From: Phaeovulum vinaykumarii
GTDB lineage: Bacteria; Pseudomonadota; Alphaproteobacteria; Rhodobacterales; Rhodobacteraceae
Length of the DNA stretch: 64,000 nt
Direction: 5' to 3'
Assembly: GCF_900156695.1 (NCBI RefSeq)
Contig: NZ_FTOM01000001.1
Location: 248,001-312,000, forward strand
The notes beneath the pieces were generated by a model. It was given only the letters and a program-made list of their open reading frames with translations, searched no databases and was not told the origin of the DNA. Each line of letters opens with the position of its first letter. The stretch's first letter is position 1. A program made the position numbers and the translations under genes. This document shows positions 30,264 to 39,635 of the stretch, piece after piece.

Positions 30264-30740
30264 TTACTTGGTGTCGGCTTTCTTCGGCGCGGGCTTGGCG
30301 GCCGGCGCTTCGGTCTTGGCAGCCGGTTTCGACTGGATGAAGCCCAGCGACTCGAGCGACAGCTCGCCGCGGATGCCGACAGCCTTCATCAGATCTTCGT
30401 TCTTGATCATCGACTTGGGCTTCAGCATGTCCACCAGGCCGTCCAGTTTGACGGCTTTGATGTCGAAGATGGGGTCGCCCATGGCGACGTCCTTGTTCGA
30501 CAGCATCTTGGTGGGTTTCATCTTCGCAAGGGTCTTGTCCAGCTGGGTTTGCAGGTCATTGCCACCGAACGCCCAGTCCAGGAACACGCCGAAGAAGATC
30601 GCGATGAACAGCGCCGCGGTCACACCGGCGGTGGGCGTGTAGCCCAGGCCGATCATGAACGCCGCACAGACGATCCCGATGCAGACCGCCGCCAGCCAGC
30701 TTTTCGCGGTGGCGTCCAGTTCATTCCATTCCTTGGTCAT
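30264..30740 (-). CDS. Small two-span membrane protein of unknown function between nuoE and nuoF
   Basis: A 158-residue protein. Two membrane segments (about 15-33 and 37-58) are followed by a cytoplasmic or periplasmic part with a repeated-looking DLQTQLDKTLAKMKPTKML and DGLVDMLKPKSMIKNEDL, and an Ala/Pro/Lys tail. The codon pattern is less GC-extreme than the neighbours (more Lys, Asn and Ile). No family recognised. It follows nuoE after 25 bases, so it is co-transcribed with the first half of the operon and may be an accessory or assembly factor (inference). Confidence 0.75.
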   Translation of the reverse strand: MTKEWNELDATAKSWLAAVCIGIVCAAFMIGLGYTPTAGVTAALFIAIFFGVFLDWAFGGNDLQTQLDKTLAKMKPTKMLSNKDVAMGDPIFDIKAVKLDGLVDMLKPKSMIKNEDLMKAVGIRGELSLESLGFIQSKPAAKTEAPAAKPAPKKADTK

Positions 30741-30765
30741 CGATTAGTCCTCCATCAGAGATAGC

Positions 30766-31902
30766 TCAATAGACATCACCCTGGTCCACCCGCGACGAGA
30801 ATTCGGTTTCGATCCCCGCCGCAAGAAGACGTGCCTGCGCGATCCAGTCGTCCCGACTGGCCCGCCCCTTGAAGCCCTCAAGATTGTCGTCGATCCAGGC
30901 GAGCTCGGCCTCGGTCCACGAGGCCACCTGGTCGAAATGGTAGATGCCGAGGCTGTTGAGCAGAACCTCGATTTTGGGCCCGACTCCCTTGATCTTCTTG
31001 AGATCATCCGCGCCCGTGCCGCGCGGGGCGGCCAGAGCTTCGGGTCGGGTGCTATGTCCAGCGGGGGCTTCGGCCGAAGGATCGGCCGCCGCGGTCTTCG
31101 CCGCGACCACGGGGGTCTCGGCCGGCGCAGGCTGGGCCTGCGGTGGGGAGTTCCGCACCTTTTTCGGGGGTGCGGCCACCTTTGGCGGGGCATTCTTGCC
31201 CAGCCAGGGCGTCAGGTTGGGCACTTCCGTGCCGTCGATCCGCTTCACCGTGTCGCCCTGCGCCAGCGCGCGGGACACCGAAGCGTTATGGGGGTCATGC
31301 GGCGTCTCATGCGCCGTCAGCGAGGTCAGCCCGGTCACCGGCTCGGAGGCATAGCGCCCCTTGGCCGACCCCGGCCGGGGCAGCCCGCCCGCGGCCAGCT
31401 CATCGAGGATGCGCGCCAGATCCTCGGCGGTCAGGTCTTCGTAGTAATCCTTGCCGATCAGGGCCATCGGCGCATTGGCGCAAGCGCCCAGGCATTCGAC
31501 CTCTTCCCACGAGAAACGGCCGTCGGGCGACAGCGTGAAGGGGTCATTGGCGATCTTCTCGCGGCAGACCTTCACCAGTTCCTCGCCGCCGCAGATCATG
31601 CACGAGGTCGTGCCGCAGATCTGCACATGCGCGAGCGAACCCACCGGGGCCAGCTGGAACATGAAGTAGAAGGTCGCCACCTCGAGCGCGCGAATATAGG
31701 GCATGCCCAGAAGGTCGGCCACATATTCGATGGCCGGACGGCTGAGCCAGCCCTCCTGTTCCTGGGCGCGCCACAGAAGCGGGATCACCGCCGAGGCCTG
31801 GCGCCCCGCGGGATATTTCGAGATCTGGCCCGCCGCCCATTCCAGGTTGGCGGGGGTGAATTCAAAGCTCTCGGGCTGGGTATGGTGCAAACGGCGCAGC
31901 AT
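30766..31902 (-). CDS. nuoE: NADH-quinone oxidoreductase subunit E with C-terminal helix-hairpin-helix extension
   Basis: A 378-residue protein. Residues 1-165 are the thioredoxin-like NuoE fold with the N1a [2Fe-2S] ligands Cys96, Cys101, Cys137 and Cys141. A Pro/Ala/Lys-rich linker (about 170-295) follows, then an extra domain (298-362) with [20 protein letters not shown], a helix-hairpin-helix-like motif. E. coli NuoE is only 166 residues and Paracoccus about 240. The extension resembles one seen on some other alphaproteobacterial proteins such as L21 (from memory). It shares one base with nuoD (TGATG). Confidence 0.95.
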   Translation of the reverse strand: MLRRLHHTQPESFEFTPANLEWAAGQISKYPAGRQASAVIPLLWRAQEQEGWLSRPAIEYVADLLGMPYIRALEVATFYFMFQLAPVGSLAHVQICGTTSCMICGGEELVKVCREKIANDPFTLSPDGRFSWEEVECLGACANAPMALIGKDYYEDLTAEDLARILDELAAGGLPRPGSAKGRYASEPVTGLTSLTAHETPHDPHNASVSRALAQGDTVKRIDGTEVPNLTPWLGKNAPPKVAAPPKKVRNSPPQAQPAPAETPVVAAKTAAADPSAEAPAGHSTRPEALAAPRGTGADDLKKIKGVGPKIEVLLNSLGIYHFDQVASWTEAELAWIDDNLEGFKGRASRDDWIAQARLLAAGIETEFSSRVDQGDVY

Positions 31903-33113
31903 CAGCGGTCGATCTCCCCGAACACGACATCCATGGTCCCGATGATCGCGGCGACATCGGCAAGCTGGTGCCCCCGCGTAACGTAATCCATGGATTGCAG
32001 GTGGAGGAAACCGGGCGCCCGGATCTTGGCCCGATAGGGTTTGTTGGTGCCGTCCGACACCAGATAGACGCCGAATTCGCCCTTGGGCGCCTCGACCGCG
32101 GCATAGACCTGCCCCGCGGGGACGTGGAACCCTTCGGTGTAGAGCTTGAAGTGGTGGATCAGCGCTTCCATGTCGCGCTTCATCTCCGACCGCTTCGGCG
32201 GCGTCAGCTTGCCGCGCGCGAGCACGTCACCCGTGGTCTCGCGCAGCTTCACCAGCGCCTGGCGGATGATCTTGGTCGACTCGCGCATCTCGGCCATGCG
32301 GCACAGGTAGCGGTCGTAGCAATCGCCGTTCTTGCCCACCGGGATCTGGAAGTCGAACTCGTCGTAGCATTCATAGGGCTGGGCGCGACGCAGATCCCAG
32401 GCCAGGCCCGAACCGCGCACCATCACGCCCGAATAGCCCCACATCTGGATGTCGTCTTCCGACACGACCCCGATGCAGACATTGCGCTGCTTGAAGATGC
32501 GATTCTCGGTCAGCAATTCGTCGATGTCGTCGAGAACCTGCGGGAACGCCTCGGCCCATTCCTCGATGTCATCAAGAAGGGCGGGCGGAAGATCCTGATG
32601 GACCCCGCCGGGACGGAAATAGGCGGCGTGAAGCCGCGCTCCGCATGCCCGTTCGTAAAACACCATGAGCTTTTCGCGTTCCTCAAAACCCCACAGCGGA
32701 GGCGTCAGCGCACCGACATCCATCGCCTGAGTGGTCACATTCAGGAGATGGTTCAGGATACGCCCTATCTCGGAGTAAAGCACACGGATGAGGCTTGCGC
32801 GGCGCGGCACTTCGACGCCGGTCAGCTTTTCGATCGCCAGGCACCAGGCATGTTCCTGGTTCATCGGCGCGACATAGTCGAGCCGGTCGAAATAAGGCAG
32901 ATTCTGAAGGTAGGTCCGGCTCTCCATCAGCTTCTCGGTGCCGCGGTGAAGCAGCCCGATATGCGGGTCGGCCCGCTCCACGATCTCGCCATCCAGCTCG
33001 AGAACGAGTCGCAGCACCCCGTGCGCCGCAGGGTGCTGGGGCCCGAAGTTGATGTTGAAGTTCCGGATCTTCTGCTCGCCGGTGAGCACGTCGTCAAAGC
33101 TGGCGTCCATCAT
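31902..33113 (-). CDS. nuoD: NADH-quinone oxidoreductase subunit D
   Basis: A 403-residue subunit that lines the quinone-reduction site together with NuoB. The sequence is of the 49-kDa family: [18 protein letters not shown] near the N-terminus, [12 protein letters not shown] next, the conserved [11 protein letters not shown]-like [12 protein letters not shown] in the middle, and [20 protein letters not shown] at the C-terminus. It shares one base with nuoE and follows nuoC after 23 bases. NuoC and NuoD are separate here, unlike the E. coli NuoCD fusion. Two adjacent ATGs (33113, 33110) could start it. Confidence 0.98.
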   Translation of the reverse strand: MMDASFDDVLTGEQKIRNFNINFGPQHPAAHGVLRLVLELDGEIVERADPHIGLLHRGTEKLMESRTYLQNLPYFDRLDYVAPMNQEHAWCLAIEKLTGVEVPRRASLIRVLYSEIGRILNHLLNVTTQAMDVGALTPPLWGFEEREKLMVFYERACGARLHAAYFRPGGVHQDLPPALLDDIEEWAEAFPQVLDDIDELLTENRIFKQRNVCIGVVSEDDIQMWGYSGVMVRGSGLAWDLRRAQPYECYDEFDFQIPVGKNGDCYDRYLCRMAEMRESTKIIRQALVKLRETTGDVLARGKLTPPKRSEMKRDMEALIHHFKLYTEGFHVPAGQVYAAVEAPKGEFGVYLVSDGTNKPYRAKIRAPGFLHLQSMDYVTRGHQLADVAAIIGTMDVVFGEIDR

Positions 33114-33136
33114 GCACCTCTCTTGCGCGCGCGGCG

Positions 33137-33736
33137 CTAGCTCCGCTTCTCGTCGCCGGGAAGGATGTAATCGGCCCCTTCCCAGGGACTGAGAAAGTCG
33201 AACTGGCGGTAGTCCTGCACCAGCTTGACGGGCTCGTAGACGCAGCGCTTGGCGGTCTCGTCATAGCGCAGCTCGATATGGCCGGTGGTCGGGAAATCCT
33301 TGCGCAGCGGATAGCCGGTGAAGCCGTAATCGGTCAGGATGCGGCGCAGGTCGGGATGCCCCGAGAAGACCACGCCGAACATGTCGAAGACCTCGCGTTC
33401 GAACCAGTCGGCGGCGGGAAAGACCGAGGTGATCGAGGGGATCATCTCATCCTCGCGCACCGCGGCGATCACGCGGATGCGGTGGTTCTGATACATCGAC
33501 AGGAAGTGATAGACGATATCGAAGCGCGCCGGACGTTCGGGCCAGTCCACCGCGGTCACGTCGACCAGCGTCGAGAACCGACACGACCCGTCCGAACGCA
33601 GGAAGTCGACCAGATCCACGATTCGGGACGGCGACACCCGCAGGTTCAGTTCGCCATGCGCGACTTCGGTGTCGATCACCGCATCCGGACGCTTCAGCGC
33701 GATATGCGCCGCCAGTTCCTCGAGTGCCTCGATCAT
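33137..33736 (-). CDS. nuoC: NADH-quinone oxidoreductase subunit C
   Basis: A 199-residue subunit of the 30-kDa family. Signature region: [20 protein letters not shown], then [20 protein letters not shown] and [20 protein letters not shown], which is the family's strongest motif. The chosen ATG at 33736 gives the usual length; longer in-frame sequence upstream belongs to nuoB in another frame. Sixteen bases separate it from nuoB. Confidence 0.97.
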   Translation of the reverse strand: MIEALEELAAHIALKRPDAVIDTEVAHGELNLRVSPSRIVDLVDFLRSDGSCRFSTLVDVTAVDWPERPARFDIVYHFLSMYQNHRIRVIAAVREDEMIPSITSVFPAADWFEREVFDMFGVVFSGHPDLRRILTDYGFTGYPLRKDFPTTGHIELRYDETAKRCVYEPVKLVQDYRQFDFLSPWEGADYILPGDEKRS

Positions 33737-33752
33737 CTTCCCCCCTTCCCGC

Positions 33753-34642
<890 letters not shown>

Positions 34643-34725
34643 GAAGCTGGCTCCTTCGGCTGGCGGCTCCGGGCCCTTCGGGCCGGGGCGGGTCGACGGG
34701 CCGCGCTCAGGCCGCCCTGCAACAG

Positions 34726-34754
34726 GATGTAGCGATGCCCCCGCCCCCGGTCAA
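34726..34754 (-). promoter_or_regulatory. Candidate sigma-70-like promoter of the nuo operon
   Basis: Read on the minus strand: TTGACC (34754-34749), a 17-base spacer, then TACATC (34731-34726), about 84 bases upstream of the nuoA ATG. The -35 is close to consensus; the -10 matches at three of six positions, which is common in this GC-rich group. The placement fits the start of a long operon. Confidence 0.4.
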
Positions 34755-35111
34755 CCGAAGGAGGGGGCGAAAAGCGGCGTTTCGGGGGGCTGGGCGGAAA
34801 AATGTATACGATTGTGCACCATCTCTCGCGCGGGCGTTGCAGTGCGGACGCCTCCCCCCTCCGCAAGGCGGCCCATCAGGGCGGCGACGGGGGGCTTTGG
34901 TGCCGGAAAGAGAGAATCACCCTGCGCGCCGTGCCGGCCCCGGATCGCACCCCGGACCGCCCTGCCACCGCGCCGCGGTGCCGCGCGCCACGATGCCGCA
35001 GAGCAGAAAGATTTACCGCGCAATTGCAGCATCTTGGGCCACCCCCGAACCGACCACGCCCGAAGGGGCGCAGCGCACCAACATCCCGCATAGGCATCCG
35101 CAGGGGAGGGC

Positions 35112-35133
35112 AGAGAGAGAGAGAGGGGGGGGG
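35112..35133. repeat. Simple-sequence tract (AG)7 followed by nine G
   Basis: Seven AG dinucleotides (35112-35125) run into a G9 tract (35125-35133) in the gene-free region upstream of nuoA. Such tracts can change length, but nothing shows that this one regulates anything. Confidence 0.7.
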
Positions 35134-35380
35134 AACCGACTTGGCCGCCCGGCGCCACATCGCCCGCGGGCGCCTGCGTCCCCAGCCCCGCAGGGGCGCC
35201 GCGGACGCCGGGGCGCCGGCGGCTCGATGCCGCCGGGGGCCCGCCCCCCTCCGGGCAAGACGCCTCGCCCCCCTTCCCATCAAACGGGCGCGGCCCCTTC
35301 GGGCAAATCGCCTCACGACATCGCTCAACGCGGGCCGGGCGCTCGGTCAAAGGGCCCGTCCAGGGGCCGTCAGCGGGCGC

Positions 35381-36727
35381 TCAATCCGCCGCCGCGGCCA
35401 GCGCGCGCGACAGATCGCCCGCCCAGGGCCCGCGCGCCTGCGCCAGAAGCCGGTCGGCCTGCACCTCGCCCGCCGCCGCATCGGCCTCGAGCACGGCAAG
35501 ATGCCGCTCTTCGCCCAGACCCCGCGCCTCAAGGCCCGCCCGCGCCAACGCCACGACCTCGCGCGCCAGCGCCCCAAGCTTCACGCCCCCGGCCTCGCCC
35601 TGAAGCGCATGCTCGGACGCCGCCACCCGCAGCCCCTGCCGCGTCTCGTGGTCCCAGCCCTTGACCAGATCCCAGGCCGCATCCAGCGCCCCCTGGTCAT
35701 AGAGCAGACCCACCCACAGCGCCGGCAGCGCGCCCAGATGCGCGGTCGAGCCCGCATCGGCACCGCGCATTTCCAGATATTGCTTCAGCCGCGCCTCGGG
35801 GAAGACCGTGGTCAGATGGTCGGCCCAATCCGACAGCGTCGGCCGCTCGCCCGGCAGCGCCGGCAGCTTGCCCTCCAGGAAATCGCGGAACGACTGGCCC
35901 AGCGCGTCGATGTAGCGCCCGTCGCGGTGCACGAAATACATCGGCACATCCAGCACGTAATCGACATAGGCCTGATAGCCGAAGCCCGGTTCGAAGACGA
36001 AGGGCAGCATGCCCGTCCGCGCCGCGTCCAGATCGCGCCAGATCCGCGAGCGCCAGGATTTCAGCCCGGTCTCGCGCCCCTCGAGGAAGGGCGAATTGGC
36101 AAAGAGCGCGGTCGCCACCGGTTGCAGCGACAGCGCCACGCGCAGCTTCTTGACCATGTCCGCCTCGGAGGCGAAGTCCAGGTTCACCTGCACCGTGCAG
36201 GTCCGGTACATCATCTGCGTGCCAAGCTGGCCCACCTTGCCCATATAGCCCGTCATCAGCCGATAGCGGCCCTTGGGCATCATCGGCATGTCCTCGTGGC
36301 GCCAGACCGGCGCCGCGCCCAGGCTGGCAAAGGACACACCCATCGGCGCGGCCACGGCGGCCAGCTCGTCGAGATAATCGCGCGTTTCGGCCACGGCGGC
36401 ATGGACATCGGGCAGCGGTGCGCCCGACAATTCCACCTGCCCGCCGGGCTCGAGGCTGATGTTGGCGCCATTGCGCTTGAGCCCGATCAGCGCGCCGGCC
36501 TCGCGGATCTCGGTCCAGCCGAAGCGGTCGCGCAGCCCCTCGAGCAGCGCGCGCACGCTCGACGGCCCCTCATAGGGCAGCGGCGCGCCGGTGGCGGTCA
36601 GATAGCCGAAGCGCTCGTGCTCGGTGCCGATGCGCCAGTCGTCGCGCGGCTTCTCGCCCGCGGCCAGGAATTCGGCAAGTTGCGCTTGATCCTCGATCGG
36701 GCCGCCGCCCTCTTGGGGAATGGACAT
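35381..36727 (-). CDS. gshA: Glutamate--cysteine ligase, plant/alphaproteobacterial type
   Basis: A 448-residue enzyme that joins glutamate and cysteine, the first step of glutathione synthesis. Typical segments: RIGTEHERFGY near residue 32, SLEPGGQVELSGAP (95-108), the MTGYMGKVGQLGTQMM region, TCTVQVNLDFASEADM, and YLEMRGADAG toward the C-terminus. This is the class shared by plants and alphaproteobacteria, unlike E. coli GshA. The upstream 167 bases hold no gene. rsmE and a small membrane protein gene lie ahead of it on the same strand. Confidence 0.95.
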   Translation of the reverse strand: MSIPQEGGGPIEDQAQLAEFLAAGEKPRDDWRIGTEHERFGYLTATGAPLPYEGPSSVRALLEGLRDRFGWTEIREAGALIGLKRNGANISLEPGGQVELSGAPLPDVHAAVAETRDYLDELAAVAAPMGVSFASLGAAPVWRHEDMPMMPKGRYRLMTGYMGKVGQLGTQMMYRTCTVQVNLDFASEADMVKKLRVALSLQPVATALFANSPFLEGRETGLKSWRSRIWRDLDAARTGMLPFVFEPGFGYQAYVDYVLDVPMYFVHRDGRYIDALGQSFRDFLEGKLPALPGERPTLSDWADHLTTVFPEARLKQYLEMRGADAGSTAHLGALPALWVGLLYDQGALDAAWDLVKGWDHETRQGLRVAASEHALQGEAGGVKLGALAREVVALARAGLEARGLGEERHLAVLEADAAAGEVQADRLLAQARGPWAGDLSRALAAAAD

Positions 36728-36894
36728 GGAAGGAGGACTCCGCAGATTGGCCGTTCGGGAATGGCACAGGTGGCGCGCGGGCCTGTCCGAGTCAAGGGCG
36801 CACCGTGCGTTTTCGACGCAGGCCCGCGCGCGGCAGAAGCGACGCCCGCGAGACGGGCAGAAACGCCCCCCGGAGGCGCCCGGACGAGGCCGTT

Positions 36895-37512
36895 TCAGAC
36901 CCCGCCCGCCGCCCCCGGCCCGCGCGGGCGACGCCAGAGCGGGACCGCCCTGCCCGCGGCAGGAAAGGCCACGACGCGGCCGGGCGGCCCGGACACGGGC
37001 CCGGCGCCCGCCGCCGCATCTTCCCCATCCCCGGCCCCATCCCCGGCCCCAATGGTCGCACCGGCCGCCGCCCGCGCCAGCGCCGCCATGTCGATCCCCG
37101 GCAGGCTGGCAAAGGCATCATAGAGCGCCCCGGCCCCGGCGGCGGCCAGCGGCACCTGCATTCGCCGCCCGTCGGCCAGCCGCAAGTCCCAGGCCGGGCC
37201 GTCGGGGCGTTCGACCAGCGCCACCGCGTCGATGTCGCGCAGCGCGGCATAGCCGCCGCCCGCAGGCCCCAGCCAGCCGATCTGGCCCTCGTCGATCTCG
37301 ACGACGCCCGGCCCCGAAGGCGCGCGCAGGAACGCAAGGCGCCGCAGCGCGATCACCGCCCAGCCGGCCGCAACCGCGGCCAGCGCGCCCCCGACCGCGG
37401 CCAGGAACCAGCCGCCGCGCGTGGCCAACCACAGCCCCGCCGCGCCGCAGCCCGCCGCCGCGGCCAGTTCCGCGTGGCGGGCCAGGAACGCCCGCGCCGC
37501 CGGGCGGATCAT
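36895..37512 (-). CDS. Conserved small membrane protein, function unknown
   Basis: A 205-residue protein. Two closely spaced membrane segments (about 19-35 and 37-55, WLATRGGWFLAAVGGALAAV) are followed by a soluble part with GVVEIDEGQIGWLGPAGGG and DAVALVERPDGPAWDLRL, then an acidic Gly/Ala/Asp-rich tail. It looks like the Rhodobacteraceae protein often found next to gshA; I do not recognise a named family. The start at 37512 is chosen because earlier codons are Arg/Gly/Pro-rich and have no membrane character. It lies 133 bases after rsmE on the same strand. Confidence 0.6.
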   Translation of the reverse strand: MIRPAARAFLARHAELAAAAGCGAAGLWLATRGGWFLAAVGGALAAVAAGWAVIALRRLAFLRAPSGPGVVEIDEGQIGWLGPAGGGYAALRDIDAVALVERPDGPAWDLRLADGRRMQVPLAAAGAGALYDAFASLPGIDMAALARAAAGATIGAGDGAGDGEDAAAGAGPVSGPPGRVVAFPAAGRAVPLWRRPRGPGAAGGV

Positions 37513-37645
37513 GCGCCCGCCCCCGCGCGAAAGGCGCCACCGGGGCGGCGGCGCCTGTGCACAGCCCCCTCGCGCGCGAAGACCTCGCGCCCCAAGACCT
37601 TGCGCCCACGGTGTTCGCACCCTCGGGCCCGCGCGCCCGGCGCGT

Positions 37646-38371
37646 TCATCCCCAATCCCCCAGATGCGCCTGCCACAGCGTCAGCGCCGCCACCGCGGCG
37701 GTATCGGCGCGCAGGATGCGCGGGCCCAGCGCCACCGGCGTCACCGCCGCCATCGCGCCCAGACGCGCGCGCTCGGGTTCCGAGAAACCGCCCTCGGGAC
37801 CGATCAGGATCGCCCAGGGCCCCCGCGGCAGCCCCGCCAGCGTCTCGACCGGGCCGGCCCGCGATTCGTCGGCCCACAGCAGGCGGCGTTCGGCGGGCCA
37901 GTGGTCAAGCAACCGCGACAGCCGTTCGAGGTCCGCAACCTCGGGCACGAAGGTGCCGCCGCATTGCTCTGCGGCCTCGCGGGCATGGGCGGCCAGCCGG
38001 TCGCGGCGGATACGCTCGGAATTGGTGAAGTCGGTCTGCACCGGCACGATGCGCGCGGCCCCCATCTCGGTGGCCTTCTCGACGATGAAATCGGTGCGCG
38101 CCTTCTTGATCGGCGCAAACAGAAGCCACAGGTCGGGCGGGTTGCGCTGGGGGGCGGTCTGGGCGCGACAGATCGCCTCGCCGCTGCGCTTGGCCGCCCG
38201 CGTCACCTCGGCGCGCCATTCCCCCGCCTGTCCGTTGAACACCAGAAACGTGTCCCCTGCGGCCATCCGCATCACCGAAAACAGGTAGTTCGCCGCATCC
38301 GCATCAAGCGCGAGCGGTTGCCCCGGCCCAAGCGGTTGCTCTAGATGAAGTCGGATCTTCGTATCAGCCAT
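37646..38371 (-). CDS. rsmE: 16S rRNA (uracil1498-N3)-methyltransferase
   Basis: A 241-residue SPOUT-fold methyltransferase for U1498 of 16S rRNA. The N-terminal PUA-like part includes YLFSVMRMAAGDTFLVFNG. The knotted SAM site at the C-terminus reads LIGPEGGFSEPERARL and ALGPRILRADTAAVAAL. The ATG at 38371 is 12 bases from the divergent ubiA start, so the two share a promoter region that must overlap their coding ends. A small in-frame ATG of ubiA inside this gene was not used. Confidence 0.95.
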   Translation of the reverse strand: MADTKIRLHLEQPLGPGQPLALDADAANYLFSVMRMAAGDTFLVFNGQAGEWRAEVTRAAKRSGEAICRAQTAPQRNPPDLWLLFAPIKKARTDFIVEKATEMGAARIVPVQTDFTNSERIRRDRLAAHAREAAEQCGGTFVPEVADLERLSRLLDHWPAERRLLWADESRAGPVETLAGLPRGPWAILIGPEGGFSEPERARLGAMAAVTPVALGPRILRADTAAVAALTLWQAHLGDWG

Positions 38372-38383
38372 GAGGGGGAGAAT

Positions 38384-39394
38384 ATGAGCGCGCCCGGCCA
38401 AACGCCAGAGCCCGAGGACAACCGACCCCAGAGCCCGCAAGGCAGCCCCGACCCCGCGGGGCGCGTGGCCGATGCCTACAGCCGCAACTGGGTGGACAGC
38501 TACGCGCCGGAATGGGCGCGCCCCTATCTGCGGCTGGCCCGCGCCGATCGTCCGATCGGCACCTGGCTTTTGCTGTTGCCCTGCTGGTGGGGGCTGGCGC
38601 TGGCGGCCTCGACCACGGGGGTGCGCGCCTTCGACATCTGGATCGCGGTGGGCTGTGCCATCGGCGCCTTCCTGATGCGCGGCGCGGGCTGCACCTGGAA
38701 CGACATCACCGACCGCAACATCGACGGGTCGGTGGCGCGCACGCGCTCGCGGCCGATCCCGTCGGGTCAGGTCACGGTCAAGGGCGCGCTTCTCTTTGCC
38801 ATCGGGCTGTCGCTGGTGGCCTCGCTGATCCTGTTCTCGTTCAACGTGACCGCCATCCTGCTGGGGATCGCGTCGCTGGGGCTGGTGGCGATCTATCCCT
38901 TTGCCAAGCGCTTCACCTGGTGGCCGCAGATCTTCCTGGGGCTGGCCTTCAACTGGGGCGTGCTGGTGGCCTGGGCCGCGCATGGCGCCGAGATGGGGCT
39001 GGCGCCGGTGCTGCTCTATGCCTCGGGGATCGCCTGGACGCTGTTCTATGACACGATCTACGCCCATCAGGACAAGGAAGACGACGCGCTGATCGGGGTG
39101 AAATCGACCGCGCGCCTCTTTGCCGAGGACACGCCGATCTGGCTGATGCGCTTCATGCTCAGTTCGGTCGTGCTGATGGCCGCGGCGGTGCTGGTGGCGC
39201 TGCTGCCGACCGACCCGAGCTGGCCCAAGCTGTTCCTGGCGATCTGCGCGCCCTGGTCGTTTGGCTGGCACATGACCTGGCAGCTGCGCCAGCTCGACAC
39301 CGAGAACCCCGACACCTGCCTGCGCCTGTTCCGCGCCAGCCGCGACACCGGGCTTCTGCCTGCGCTGTTTCTTGCCGCTGCCGCGGTGCACTGA
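38384..39394 (+). CDS. ubiA: 4-hydroxybenzoate polyprenyltransferase
   Basis: A 336-residue membrane prenyltransferase of ubiquinone synthesis. The first Asp-rich motif is NDITDRNID (106-114, NDxxDxxxD); the second is around YAHQDKEDD. Eight or nine membrane spans follow the ~50-residue hydrophilic N-terminus. The ATG at 38384 has GGGGGAG just upstream; an earlier ATG would overlap rsmE. It supplies the quinone used by complex I in the same window. Confidence 0.95.
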   Translation: MSAPGQTPEPEDNRPQSPQGSPDPAGRVADAYSRNWVDSYAPEWARPYLRLARADRPIGTWLLLLPCWWGLALAASTTGVRAFDIWIAVGCAIGAFLMRGAGCTWNDITDRNIDGSVARTRSRPIPSGQVTVKGALLFAIGLSLVASLILFSFNVTAILLGIASLGLVAIYPFAKRFTWWPQIFLGLAFNWGVLVAWAAHGAEMGLAPVLLYASGIAWTLFYDTIYAHQDKEDDALIGVKSTARLFAEDTPIWLMRFMLSSVVLMAAAVLVALLPTDPSWPKLFLAICAPWSFGWHMTWQLRQLDTENPDTCLRLFRASRDTGLLPALFLAAAAVH

Positions 39395-39415
39395 GCCGGG
39401 GGCATTGATCTGACC

Positions 39416-39439
39416 CCGCCCGGCCCCTAAACCGGGCGG
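39416..39439 (+). terminator. Hairpin downstream of ubiA
   Basis: Perfect 8-bp arms CCGCCCGG (39416-39423) and CCGGGCGG (39432-39439) with an 8-nt loop lie 22 bases after the ubiA stop. No T-run follows, so terminator activity is uncertain. Confidence 0.4.
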
Positions 39440-39635
39440 ACCCGGCCGCGAGGGTGGCCCTGCATGATCGCAGGCCCGCCCCGGCGCCGAACCGGCCGCC
39501 GGCAGCGGCGCGCGCGACCCCGCAGGCAGTCCCGCCCGCGTGTCCCTCCCGCGCCGCCCGCCCGGCCGGCAGGAAGGACCATCCCTTCGGCACCGGCCCC
39601 GGCCGGCCGCCGCGGGCCCAAGGAAAGGCCACCGC

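Larger units (their letters stand above)
34643..35380. other. 738-bp intergenic region between gshA and nuoA
   Basis: No gene seen. It contains the nuoA leader and promoter candidate, a small hairpin GGCCC-TTC-GGGCC (about 34671-34683), a less GC-rich patch around 34800-34820 with GTATAC and GTGCAC half-palindromes, another around 35010-35035, and a simple-sequence tract at 35112-35133. Both flanking genes are on the minus strand, so the region also holds the gshA 3' end; no clear intrinsic terminator was found. Confidence 0.6.
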
